From Fructilactobacillus cliffordii (GTDB taxonomy: Bacteria > Bacillota > Bacilli > Lactobacillales > Lactobacillaceae): a DNA stretch of 64,000 bases. Below, one piece after another: positions 8,068 to 15,673 of the stretch. The position numbers were made by a program, and so were the translations under genes. The notes below the pieces were generated by a model. The model had not been told where the DNA came from and made no database searches. It was given only the letters and a program-made list of their open reading frames with translations. The DNA lies in the NCBI RefSeq assembly GCF_024029355.1, contig NZ_CP097117.1, positions 682,001-746,000 of the forward strand, read 5' to 3'. The stretch's first letter is position 1. Each line of letters starts with the position of its first letter.

Positions 8068-8766
8068 TCAATTCCCTTCCATTTGATCCATCGTCTGGTT
8101 TAAACGTTCGTCAACGTACACGTTCCCCTGATTAGTCGCGTGTCCCTTGGTCCAGGCCAGTTGAAGGTGTGGAAACTCGGCCAGTAAGATGTCGAGTTCT
8201 TGCCACAGTTCCTGGTTCTTCAATTCCCCAGCTGCCCGGCGCCAACCCCGTCGTTTCCAGCCAGCCAACCAGCCTTTTTGAATCGCATCTAACACGTACT
8301 TAGAATCAGACACCACGCCTACACTGCGCTGTTGCAGCTGGTTCACTCGTAACCATTGTAACGCTTTTACTAACGCTGTGATTTCCATCTTATTGTTAGT
8401 GACGCCCCATTCACCACCCGAATCGCTGTGTTGGCGACCCTGCCAATCAATTAGATAGGCCCACGCAGCAGGATCGGTTGCTTTGACGTGGCCACCCGCA
8501 ACGTTGCCGTGGTTACGTGATCCCCCATCCGTAAAGACCACAATTTCCGGGCGACTGTGTGAACTGGAATGAGTCGGTTCAGCTGGTTGCTTGGATGATC
8601 GAGGCGTTGCTTGCTTTAAAAATTGCTGGGCGGCCATTTGCGTTGAAAAACTCTGGTACTGAGCTCCCGAAAAGCCCTCGACCTGTGCCTTGGCCTCCGA
8701 CCAGGTTTGGTAGATACCCGGTTTTCGTCCCTTTTTAACGGCATAATACTTTTTCGTCTTCGTCAT
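8068..8766 (-). CDS. rnhA: Ribonuclease HI with N-terminal hybrid-binding domain
   Basis: Cleaves RNA in RNA-DNA hybrids. 232 residues in two parts: an N-terminal hybrid-binding (caulimovirus viroplasmin-like) domain, residues 1-45, with YYAVKKGRKPGIYQTW and YQSFST, a Ser/His-rich linker, and a C-terminal RNase H domain. All four catalytic acids are visible: FTDGG, NNKMEITA, VSDSKYV and YVDERLN. The ATG at 8766 follows GGAGGC; the open frame further upstream runs into the divergent gene at 8876 and was not used. It precedes the acetyltransferase by 4 bases. Confidence 0.9.
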   Translation of the reverse strand: MTKTKKYYAVKKGRKPGIYQTWSEAKAQVEGFSGAQYQSFSTQMAAQQFLKQATPRSSKQPAEPTHSSSHSRPEIVVFTDGGSRNHGNVAGGHVKATDPAAWAYLIDWQGRQHSDSGGEWGVTNNKMEITALVKALQWLRVNQLQQRSVGVVSDSKYVLDAIQKGWLAGWKRRGWRRAAGELKNQELWQELDILLAEFPHLQLAWTKGHATNQGNVYVDERLNQTMDQMEGN

Positions 8767-8875
8767 CAGATGCCTCCGTTTATCAAAAATAAAAATTTCA
8801 GAATTAGTTGGTCTAAATCCTTTGCAGGACGCGCTTTTTATGTAAAAATAATAGTATAAGTAGGAGGAGAATAAT

Positions 8876-9313
8876 ATGTCTGAGCTTAATATTAAACTAA
8901 TCACGGCCGACCAAGCCATGAAAATGTTGCGTGATCGTCACGCCAAGCGCAATGAACGTTTTCCTCAATTAATCTCAGCTGGTAGTTTTATCCTACCTGA
9001 TTACTATTTAACCAGAAAAAGAGAAGCCTTTAAAATTAGACGGCACACCTTCTTAAAGAAAAAGTCGCGTTCGTACGTAGCCTTTGATTCTGAAAACGGA
9101 CAAACGTTATGGTTACGGAATTTTAACAGTCTCTCCGAAGCAATGTTTTGGCTAAATACAGGTTTAAAACCAGCTGACACAGACTCCAGTAATTCATTTG
9201 CCAAATGGAAAGAGAGTCACGCCACAGAGATCAATGAACTCAAGGATCAACTGCGAGCCATGTCCAAATTGAAGAAAAAGGAAATTGTGAAGGCTACGAA
9301 AGCCAAAAAATAA
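8876..9313 (+). CDS. Hypothetical protein, 145 residues
   Basis: Not recognised. A soluble, strongly basic protein, divergent from rnhA. The N-terminal half is mixed (SELNIKLITADQAMKMLRDRH; YVAFDSENGQTLWLRNF looks like a small beta hairpin), and the last ~45 residues are a charged helix ending in a Lys-rich tail KKKEIVKATKAKK. The ATG follows TAGGAGGAG at good spacing, and a clear terminator comes right after the stop, so this is a real single-gene unit. The basic tail might bind nucleic acid (inference). Confidence 0.75.
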   Translation: MSELNIKLITADQAMKMLRDRHAKRNERFPQLISAGSFILPDYYLTRKREAFKIRRHTFLKKKSRSYVAFDSENGQTLWLRNFNSLSEAMFWLNTGLKPADTDSSNSFAKWKESHATEINELKDQLRAMSKLKKKEIVKATKAKK

Positions 9314-9314
9314 G

Positions 9315-9350
9315 AAAAGGGATTACGAATTAATTCGTAATCCCTTTTTA
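9315..9350 (+). terminator. Terminator after the 145-residue gene (works on both strands)
   Basis: Long near-perfect hairpin with arms AAAAGGGATTACGAA/TTCGTAATCCCTTTT, T-rich on the plus side and A-rich before it, so it may also end the small convergent gene at 9353-9478. Confidence 0.88.
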
Positions 9351-9352
9351 AT

Positions 9353-9478
9353 TTACTTAGCAGCAGGTTTTTGTTTCAAAAACTTTTGTAAATCTGCAAC
9401 TCGTTTTTCTTCTTTTTTGCGTTTTTTCTGGTCAATTGGACGTCGACCTTGGACACCATTTGGATGACAAATTCTCAT
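9353..9478 (-). CDS. Small basic protein, 41 residues, unknown function
   Basis: A short open frame starting MRICHPNGVQGRRPIDQ and continuing into a Lys/Glu/Arg-rich helix that ends KQKPAAK. It has an AAAGGAG ribosome-binding site about 9 bases before ATG, and its stop abuts a bidirectional terminator, both supporting a real gene. No family is recognised. Charge is strongly positive; a ribosome- or nucleic-acid-associated role is only a guess. Confidence 0.6.
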   Translation of the reverse strand: MRICHPNGVQGRRPIDQKKRKKEEKRVADLQKFLKQKPAAK

Positions 9479-9578
9479 GATGAACACTCCTTTACTTTAG
9501 ACTTACAAATAACAGCTCTATGTATTATAATACATCCAACGCAGAAAAATCAAATTTCTCCAGGAAGGTAGATCTCTT

Positions 9579-10382
9579 ATGCTCAATGATTATCCCCAAG
9601 TTGTCACCATCGCCGGGAGTGATAGCGATGGTAGTGCCGGCATGCAAGCCGACCTTTTAACCTTTTTTGCTAAAAAAGTTTACGGAGCGACCATCATCAC
9701 TGCCTGTGTGGCGGGAAACTCCTTTGGAATCCACGCGGGTGTCAATATGGATGCCGACTTCATTAGTCAGGAGTTTAAGGACCTCGCGGATGATTTTCAC
9801 ATTCGGGCAGCTAAAACCGGGATGCTAGCCGATGCAGACATCATCAACACCGTCGCCGATAACTACGAAAAGTACAACTTCGGTCCCCTGGTGGTTGATC
9901 CGGTTATCATTACCAAACACGGGGATATGTTACTCGAACAAGCAGCATACGAGACACTGGTGCAACGGTTAATTCCCCTGGCAGAAGTTTTAACCCCGAA
10001 CTTCTTTGAAGCCGTTAAACTTAGTGGCTTGGATCCCGAACTGCCTGATTTTCAAGAAAAGGCAGCCCACAAGCTCCAGGAAATGGGAGCTCGCAACGTC
10101 ATGGTTAAAGGTCGGCACGATCAAAAGGAGCAGGAAACGGTGACCGACTACGTTTTACTAGAAAATGGTCAGTCCTTCAAAATGACAGAACCATACTACG
10201 AAACCACTCATAAGAACGGAACCGGTGATACCCTTTCCGCGGCCATTACGGCGGAACTAGGTCTGGGTAAATCTGTAGAAACCGCGATTCGGAGTGCCAA
10301 AAAATACGTTGATGCCTGCATTAAAAACGGGATTAACGTTGGTCATCAATTTGGTCCCATTAACCACTGGGCCTCTAATTAA
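9579..10382 (+). CDS. pdxK: Pyridoxal kinase / hydroxymethylpyrimidine kinase-like (PdxK/ThiD family)
   Basis: Ribokinase-superfamily ATP-dependent kinase, 267 residues. It begins with TIAGSDSDGSAGMQADL, has VVDPVI, a middle TPNFFEA and the C-terminal anion-hole motif NGTGDTLSAAI with the catalytic Asp. It resembles the Bacillus PdxK type, which accepts pyridoxal/pyridoxine and HMP. The window also has a separate thiD inside the thiamine cluster, so this copy more likely serves vitamin B6 salvage (inference). It stands alone with its own terminator. Confidence 0.8.
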   Translation: MLNDYPQVVTIAGSDSDGSAGMQADLLTFFAKKVYGATIITACVAGNSFGIHAGVNMDADFISQEFKDLADDFHIRAAKTGMLADADIINTVADNYEKYNFGPLVVDPVIITKHGDMLLEQAAYETLVQRLIPLAEVLTPNFFEAVKLSGLDPELPDFQEKAAHKLQEMGARNVMVKGRHDQKEQETVTDYVLLENGQSFKMTEPYYETTHKNGTGDTLSAAITAELGLGKSVETAIRSAKKYVDACIKNGINVGHQFGPINHWASN

Positions 10383-10397
10383 CCCCATAACCAAAAG

Positions 10398-10434
10398 TAA
10401 CCCTAGCTATTTAACAGCTAGGGTTATTTTTTTT
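10398..10434 (+). terminator. Terminator after pdxK
   Basis: Hairpin with arms TAACCCTAGCT/AGCTAGGGTTA and a 7-base loop, followed by eight T. Confidence 0.9.
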
Positions 10435-10615
10435 ACCACTTCGAGGGACTCCAAATCCGGCCGTCAAGCTCAGCTTCGGCTTGTTCAATTCGGACGACCT
10501 GTGCATGAACCAATTGTTGTGTGGCCTGTAACAGAGCACTCGTCGTGATGGATTCATTCTGAGTCGCATTTTCTAGTTCAGTTAACTCAGCTAATAACCA
10601 CTTTTCGGTATCCAT
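10433..10615 (-). CDS. Hypothetical 60-residue acidic protein
   Basis: Unrecognised short protein, mostly helical (KWLLAELTELENATQ, LLQATQQLVHAQ), ending in GRIWSPSKW. The ATG lies 7 bases after AGGAGGG, a site inside the last codons of the upstream oxidoreductase gene, and only 3 bases separate stop and start. It is therefore probably translated from the same message. Confidence 0.65.
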   Translation of the reverse strand: MDTEKWLLAELTELENATQNESITTSALLQATQQLVHAQVVRIEQAEAELDGRIWSPSKW

Positions 10616-10618
10616 GGT

Positions 10619-11317
10619 TTATCCCTCCTCTGCTTGGCGAATTAGTTTAATTTGTTCCTTTAAATCATCCAGGTGCTCTTGCTGTTCTTGCAGTTGGTTA
10701 ATAATGAGCTGAATTTGTGGTTGCTGGGCCTGTGGTTGACTAACTTGCCACTTTTGTAACTGGTCAATTATCCACGCCACTCGTTGCTGAAATCGCAACG
10801 GCTGGGGAGCGGTTAAATACTGTTGATATTTGATTAGTAATTTTGCTTGCTCCGTGTCCGTTAGGTACGCAAATTGATTAATCACCAACGGCTTTAAAAA
10901 CTGCATGCCGGCACGGTGCGCCAACGCTCGATACGGAGTTAAAACTTCCGAGATGCTAAAGCCTTCCGTTCCCCCCGCTTGAAACTCTTGTTCTGGGTAG
11001 CCTAAGGAAGTAACAATTCCCAGTTGCTTGTCAGCCAATTTTCCCTGTTCACTAGCAAAGGTAAAGGCACGGGTTAACACATCATCTTCCCACTGCTTCA
11101 AAAGTGCCGGAGCACTGTACCAGTACATGGGAAATTGAAAAATAATGCGATCAGCCTGCAACAACATTTGTTGTTCTGATGCCACGTCTAACGGTTCATC
11201 GCTAACCGTTAGTTTGTGCCAAGTGACCGAATCAAAGTCAGCCTGGGCGCGTCTTAAAAAGGCCTGGGTGCTTGAATCATCGTATTCAGGATGAGCTACA
11301 ATTACCAATGTCTGCAA
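10619..11317 (-). CDS. NAD(P)H quinone oxidoreductase, flavodoxin-like fold
   Basis: FMN-dependent NAD(P)H:quinone oxidoreductase of the YwrO/KefF/MdaB type; 232 residues from the TTG start. The N-terminal strand TLVIVAHPEYDDS binds flavin phosphate; then come FQFPMYWYSAPALLKQW and the family glycine stretch LGYPEQEF...GGTEG. The last ~70 residues form a Gln/Glu-rich coiled coil not typical of the core family. The TTG lies 8 bases after GGAGG; the in-frame ATG 15 bases upstream contains that site and lacks its own. Confidence 0.83.
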   Translation of the reverse strand: MQTLVIVAHPEYDDSSTQAFLRRAQADFDSVTWHKLTVSDEPLDVASEQQMLLQADRIIFQFPMYWYSAPALLKQWEDDVLTRAFTFASEQGKLADKQLGIVTSLGYPEQEFQAGGTEGFSISEVLTPYRALAHRAGMQFLKPLVINQFAYLTDTEQAKLLIKYQQYLTAPQPLRFQQRVAWIIDQLQKWQVSQPQAQQPQIQLIINQLQEQQEHLDDLKEQIKLIRQAEEG

Positions 11318-11412
11318 GTTAATTTCCTCCATTCTGCTAGCTTTTATTGTACGGTTTCCCGTAACTGCGGTAAAGCAAGGTGGCCTTAGCTAGAAAAAAT
11401 CATCCATTAGTA

Positions 11413-11440
11413 TTGACTTTGCGATGAGTCGTGTTATACT
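11413..11440 (+). promoter_or_regulatory. Cold-shock gene promoter
   Basis: TTGACT (11413-11418), 16-base spacer, TATACT (11435-11440). It gives a leader of about 120 bases before the start codon. Confidence 0.85.
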
Positions 11441-11565
11441 AAAGTCAATGTTTGATAGGTTTCGAGTTTTTAAGGTTTCTTGTTTTATTTTATATGGAAT
11501 GACTTCCTTATTAGATTCAAACTAAAGCAACATTAAATTTATATTTTTTATGGAGGTTTCATATT

Positions 11566-11769
11566 ATGAAGCAAGGTACTGTTAAATGGTTTAACGCTGA
11601 CAAGGGTTACGGTTTTATTACAACTGACGATGGTGACGTATTCGTTCACTTCTCAGCTATCAACAAAGACGGTTTCAAAACCCTTGACGAAGGCGAAAAA
11701 GTTACTTTAGACGTTGAAGATGGCGACCGTGGCCCACAAGCTGCTAACGTTACTCCCGTTGAAGACTAA
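11566..11769 (+). CDS. csp: Cold-shock protein (CspA family)
   Basis: 67-residue OB-fold single-stranded nucleic acid binding protein acting as an RNA chaperone. Both RNA-binding motifs are present: KGYGFIT (RNP1) and VFVHFSAI (RNP2), with the usual start [10 protein letters not shown]. It has a TGGAGG ribosome-binding site and a strong terminator. The ~120-base leader is typical of csp messages, in which it folds according to temperature; that regulation is inferred from the family. Confidence 0.96.
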   Translation: MKQGTVKWFNADKGYGFITTDDGDVFVHFSAINKDGFKTLDEGEKVTLDVEDGDRGPQAANVTPVED

Positions 11770-11781
11770 TTAGCCTTTACG

Positions 11782-11813
11782 AAAAAGGACTCACAATTGT
11801 GAGTCCTTTTTTT
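11782..11813 (+). terminator. Terminator after the csp gene
   Basis: Palindromic hairpin AAGGACTCACAATTGTGAGTCCTT followed by seven T in total. Confidence 0.9.
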
Positions 11814-11830
11814 GTTGCCTCAAATTACGT

Positions 11831-11870
11831 AAAAAGCGATTGCCGGACTCAAATCCAGCAATCGCTTTTT
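11831..11870 (-). terminator. Terminator after the TetR gene
   Basis: Arms AAAAAGCGATTGC/GCAATCGCTTTTT with a 14-base loop and T5 on the minus strand, 13 bases after the tetR stop. Confidence 0.85.
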
Positions 11871-11883
11871 TGTTGTTAACTTT

Positions 11884-12417
11884 TTATTTTAGGTGCATGT
11901 ATTTAGACGCAAAAATCACGAGTTCTTCAACCGATTGTTGCATGTCATTCTTAGTCCAGACCACAATCACTTCGGTTAATCCCCCGGATATCATGGCTAC
12001 CAAAAATTGGGAGGATTGCTCCCGGGTAATCAGAATTTGCTGATCCACCAGGGTTTTAATGTAGGTCGAGAGAGATTCCAGCAACAGGTTAGTCAAATTA
12101 TTTTGTACCAACGCTTCCATCATCAACTTATTTTCCTTAATTAGTGTGAAAAAAATCGTTGCAACATCGTAAAAGGCTAAATACTTTTGGGTGGAAAGTC
12201 GTTGGATGAAATACCCATAAACCATCTCAAATTGACTCTTAATCACTTCTTCCTTAGTATGGAAGTTCCGATAGAAGGTCATTCGCGACACGTTGGCCTG
12301 TTTACAAATCGCCTTCACGGTGATGTCTGCGTAGTTCTTTTCCAGCATTAACTCAAATAATCCTAAGATAATGCGTTGACGCGTCTGTTCCCGTTTCTGA
12401 TGCCGATTTAATTTCAC
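11884..12417 (-). CDS. TetR-family transcriptional regulator
   Basis: 177 residues. The N-terminal helix-turn-helix covers about residues 10-55: ITVKAICKQANVSRMTFYRNF is a typical TetR recognition region (given in part). The C-terminal helical ligand domain resembles those of LAB TetR proteins (YFIQRLSTQK..., LVAMISGGLTEVIVVW). GTG at 12417 follows AGAGG at 7 bases; the longer open frame overlaps birA and lacks start signals. It is last in line after the fatty acid genes and birA. A role in lipid gene control is possible but unproven. Confidence 0.82.
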   Translation of the reverse strand: MKLNRHQKREQTRQRIILGLFELMLEKNYADITVKAICKQANVSRMTFYRNFHTKEEVIKSQFEMVYGYFIQRLSTQKYLAFYDVATIFFTLIKENKLMMEALVQNNLTNLLLESLSTYIKTLVDQQILITREQSSQFLVAMISGGLTEVIVVWTKNDMQQSVEELVIFASKYMHLK

Positions 12418-12451
12418 CTGAATCCCTCTTCTCTTCCATTTTTCATTATTA

Positions 12452-13210
12452 TTACTGGATCGGACGAAGATGCGTTGCCTCGTCTGGAGTGAGATGGTGC
12501 AACTGACCATTTTGATCAACTAACTCTAAACGCAGTTGCTGATCTAATCCTTGGAGTAAACCCCGTTCCAACTGATTCCCCACTTGGACTTGCACCAGTT
12601 GATCCCGCCATAACAAATGTTGATTGTAACAATCCCGTACCTGTTGTCCATCTGGATGAGCGCTAAAATCAACTACCTGCCGATATAGGGCGGCAATTAA
12701 CTGGTTTTTCGCTACCATCGTCGTACTAAGAGCTGTAGCATTTACGGTGGCTAAAGATCGGTGCGGTGCTAAATTTAAGCCAATTCCAATCAAAAAGCTT
12801 TCCGGCTGGTTTTCGGCATCACTTTTGAGCTCGACCAAAATTCCTCCGACCTTGTGGTTGTACAAATAGAGATCATTAACCCACTTTAACGAAGTGGGTT
12901 TCCATAGCACCATTTGCAACACCTGCTGAGTGGCAGCGGCCACGCCCATCGTCAATAAACCCGGTTGTTGTAAAAAAACGGGCCGGACGGGGATGACAAT
13001 CGTCACGTAAACCCCCGTATCTGGCGCCGTAAATGAATGACCTCGTTGCCCACGGCCGGCTGTCATCCGATCAGCTGCAATTAAATGAATCCCGGGTAAA
13101 CTGAGTTGCTCCGCCACCGTCATGGTGGAATCTACCTCGGCAAACAGATGGAGATGGTGCTCGTCCAATCCGGTTTGAGCTAACAAGTAATCTTGCTCTA
13201 ACTTAGTCAT
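12452..13210 (-). CDS. birA: Biotin--[acetyl-CoA carboxylase] ligase
   Basis: Activates biotin to biotinyl-AMP and attaches it to AccB. 252 residues with the adenylate motif GRGQRG (52-57), KWVNDLY and the glycine stretch KVGGILVE, then IGIGLNL. There is no N-terminal DNA-binding domain, so this is a monofunctional ligase. It follows fabI by 8 bases at the end of the fatty acid operon, next to its substrate gene accB. Confidence 0.93.
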   Translation of the reverse strand: MTKLEQDYLLAQTGLDEHHLHLFAEVDSTMTVAEQLSLPGIHLIAADRMTAGRGQRGHSFTAPDTGVYVTIVIPVRPVFLQQPGLLTMGVAAATQQVLQMVLWKPTSLKWVNDLYLYNHKVGGILVELKSDAENQPESFLIGIGLNLAPHRSLATVNATALSTTMVAKNQLIAALYRQVVDFSAHPDGQQVRDCYNQHLLWRDQLVQVQVGNQLERGLLQGLDQQLRLELVDQNGQLHHLTPDEATHLRPIQ

Positions 13211-13218
13211 GGATAAAC

Positions 13219-13986
13219 CTAAGCGTTAAACAGGTGGACCCCTTTATCAACGTAAATAACGTCCCCCGTAATTCCAGTTGCTAAGTCACTTAACAAGAAG
13301 GCCACAGCGTTACCAATTTCTAACTTCGAAACACTCTTACCGTCGGTTGTGAGGGATTCTGATTCCTTCAAGAGATCTCCATGTCCTTTGACACCAGTTA
13401 CTGCTAACGTCCGCACGGCCCCAGCGGAAACGGCATTAACCCGTACTCCGGCTTCACCGAGTTCCGTAGCTAGGTAACGAACTTCGGCTTCTAAGGAAGC
13501 CTTGGCAATTCCCATGATGTTGTAGTTTGGAATTGCGTAAGTAGAACCCATGTAAGTCATCGTAACGATACTTCCGGGATTGTTCAAAATTTTGCTAGCG
13601 TAACGCGTAACAGAGATTAAGGAGTAGGCACTTACGTCTTGAGCGAGGTTAAACCCAGCTTCCTTCGTGTTAATCACTCCGTTTTGTAACGTTTCTTTAT
13701 CTGCGTAAGCGATAGCGTGTAACACTCCATCAATGTTTCCAAATTGAGCATGAATGTCTGTAAACGTTTTTTCGACGTTACTGTCGTCAGCCACGTCACA
13801 TTCAAACATCGGCGTATCTGGATCGACAAACCGGTCTAAACTCTTTTTCATCCGGTCGTTTTGGTAGGTTAAAATTACTTGCCCACCTAGTTCAGTAACA
13901 GCACGGGCACAGCCCCAGGCAATACTTTTTTTGTTTGCCACTCCCATGATGACAATTTTTTTACCTTCTAATAAATTAGCAGCCAT
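13219..13986 (-). CDS. fabI: Enoyl-[acyl-carrier-protein] reductase (NADH)
   Basis: Last reduction of each elongation cycle, in the short-chain dehydrogenase fold; 255 residues. It has the cofactor loop GVANKKSIAWG and the catalytic pair Tyr145/Tyr155 with Lys162 in the FabI-specific Y-x6-K spacing (NYNIMGIAK). It is the triclosan-sensitive type of enzyme by family. A hairpin with a T-rich tail separates it from accA, so its expression may differ from the upstream genes. Confidence 0.95.
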   Translation of the reverse strand: MAANLLEGKKIVIMGVANKKSIAWGCARAVTELGGQVILTYQNDRMKKSLDRFVDPDTPMFECDVADDSNVEKTFTDIHAQFGNIDGVLHAIAYADKETLQNGVINTKEAGFNLAQDVSAYSLISVTRYASKILNNPGSIVTMTYMGSTYAIPNYNIMGIAKASLEAEVRYLATELGEAGVRVNAVSAGAVRTLAVTGVKGHGDLLKESESLTTDGKSVSKLEIGNAVAFLLSDLATGITGDVIYVDKGVHLFNA

Positions 13987-14024
13987 GATTCTTGGTCATC
14001 CTTTCAGTTTCTAATTTAAAAAAA

Positions 14025-14061
14025 CACAAAACTAACTAACGGAAATTAATCCATTAGTTAG
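14025..14061 (-). terminator. Weak terminator-like hairpin between accA and fabI
   Basis: Minus-strand arms CTAACTAA/TTAGTTAG, 14-base loop, followed by TTTTGTGTTTTTTT. AT-rich arms and an interrupted T-run suggest partial read-through. Confidence 0.5.
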
Positions 14062-14070
14062 CCAACTAAG

Positions 14071-14841
14071 TTAAAAGTTGCGATACCGTTCAAACCGTTT
14101 TTGTAACATTTCGGTTTGTGACATCGCACTTATCTCTTCTATTTTACCAAACAATTCGCTTTTTAACTGCTCGATTTGGGAATCCGTCCGGACTTCCGGA
14201 ATAATCCGATCAATAATTCCCTGTTGCAGCAAATCGTCTGGAGTTAATTTCATCACTTCAGCTGCTTCGCGCACCCGGCTGGCATCCTTCCATAAAATCG
14301 TAGCGTATCCTTCCGGCGATAACACCGAGTAGATACTTTCTTCAAAGGCCCAGACGGTGTCACCTACTGCTAGTGCAAGTGCACCACCGCTGCCACCTTC
14401 TCCCACGATAATGGAGATGTAAGGCACCTTCAGCTGCATCCCTTGGATAATCAGCTGGGAAATCATGTAACCCTGACCGTGATACTCGGCTTCCACGTCA
14501 GGATAAGCTCCTGGAGTATTTACTAACGTAACCACGGGCCGGTTAAATTTTTCGGCCTGCTTCATGAGGCGCAAGGCTTTCCGATAACCATCCGGTTCAG
14601 CAGATCCAAAGTGCACGTCAGCAGCACTCTTTTGGTCATCGGCCTTGCGAATTCCCACCATCGTCACGGGACGACCATTCATTTGACCGATTCCGCCATA
14701 AACGGCCGGATCATCCCCATAGGCCCGGTCACCGTGCAGTTCCAAAAAATTGTCGGTCAAACCCGCAATTAAGTCCTTAATGCTGATTTTATCATCTGAA
14801 CGAGCCTGAAGCACTCGATCAAAGGCATTTGTTTTAGCCAT
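14071..14841 (-). CDS. accA: Acetyl-CoA carboxylase carboxyltransferase subunit alpha
   Basis: Transfers CO2 from carboxybiotin to acetyl-CoA together with AccD. 256 residues, crotonase fold, with DKISIKDLI, ELHGDRAYGDDPA, VTLVNTPGAYPDVEAE and VGEGGSGGALAL forming the CoA/oxyanion site. The ATG at 14841 overlaps the accD stop by 8 bases and follows the AAGGCGGTGG region; an in-frame ATG six codons upstream lacks a site. The N-terminal ~50 residues of longer AccA proteins are absent, as usual in lactobacilli. Confidence 0.95.
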   Translation of the reverse strand: MAKTNAFDRVLQARSDDKISIKDLIAGLTDNFLELHGDRAYGDDPAVYGGIGQMNGRPVTMVGIRKADDQKSAADVHFGSAEPDGYRKALRLMKQAEKFNRPVVTLVNTPGAYPDVEAEYHGQGYMISQLIIQGMQLKVPYISIIVGEGGSGGALALAVGDTVWAFEESIYSVLSPEGYATILWKDASRVREAAEVMKLTPDDLLQQGIIDRIIPEVRTDSQIEQLKSELFGKIEEISAMSQTEMLQKRFERYRNF

Positions 14842-15673
14842 TCCAACCACCGCCTTCATGAATTGCTAGAATCTGATCGAGGGTATTTACCATCTCCCGG
14901 CGAGGCACAATGGCATCCAAAAAGCCGTGTTTCAAAAGTGTTTCAGCTCGTTGAAAGTCCTTCGGAGGAACCTGCTGAATCGTCCGTTCAATCACCCGGC
15001 GACCGGCAAATCCAATCAAAGCATGGGGTTCAGAAAGCAATAAATCACCTTCCATCGCAAAACTAGCGGTTACTCCACCAGTCGTCGGATCACAAAGATA
15101 GCTGATGTAAACGAGGCCAGCACGACTATGTTCGGCAACCGCTTCTGAAACCTTGGCCATCTGCATCAGAGAGTGAATCCCTTCTTGCATTCGGGCTCCC
15201 CCGGAAGCGGTAAAAATAACAACCGGTAGTTCCTGCTCAGTCGCAAACTCAAATAAGCGGGCCAGTAATTCTCCGGTTGTACTTCCCAGACTACCCATGA
15301 TAAAGCGCCAGTCCATGACCCCAACGGCCGTTCGATGCCCGGCAATGGTTCCAGTTCCCGTCAAAACTCCTTCGTTTAAACCAGTGACCTTACGCGCTTG
15401 CGCTAACTTGGCCAAGTATTTGGAATCCTGAAATTGAGTGGGAGTCTGGAGTTCCTGATTTATCGGAGTGAAATCATCACATAACAAACTAACCCGTTCT
15501 TGAGCACCTAACCGAAAGCCGTAGTGACAATGGGGGCACTCTTTAAACCGGTCAAAGCGCTTCTTATAAATCATGGTGCCGCAAATCGGACACTTCGTCC
15601 ACACGTCCGGAATCTGATCCATTCGCTTTTGTAACTCAGCAGGACTCGGTTGTTTCGCGTTATTTTGCTCCAT
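14834..15673 (-). CDS. accD: Acetyl-CoA carboxylase carboxyltransferase subunit beta
   Basis: 279 residues. The N-terminal zinc ribbon CPICGTMIYKKR...CPHCHYG (about 38-60) is complete with four Cys. The crotonase domain has GGARMQEGIHSLMQM and the acyl-CoA loop SYLCDPTTGGVTASFA. It overlaps accC upstream by 14 bases and accA downstream by 8, so the carboxylase genes are translationally linked. Confidence 0.96.
   Translation of the reverse strand: MEQNNAKQPSPAELQKRMDQIPDVWTKCPICGTMIYKKRFDRFKECPHCHYGFRLGAQERVSLLCDDFTPINQELQTPTQFQDSKYLAKLAQARKVTGLNEGVLTGTGTIAGHRTAVGVMDWRFIMGSLGSTTGELLARLFEFATEQELPVVIFTASGGARMQEGIHSLMQMAKVSEAVAEHSRAGLVYISYLCDPTTGGVTASFAMEGDLLLSEPHALIGFAGRRVIERTIQQVPPKDFQRAETLLKHGFLDAIVPRREMVNTLDQILAIHEGGGWNG

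Noticed and set aside
8767..8919. N-terminal extension of RNase HI
   Set aside because: It overlaps the divergent gene at 8876 and the family's hybrid-binding domain begins at the 8766 start.
12418..12519. N-terminal extension of the TetR regulator
   Set aside because: It overlaps the birA 3' end, and the GTG at 12417 has the proper site.
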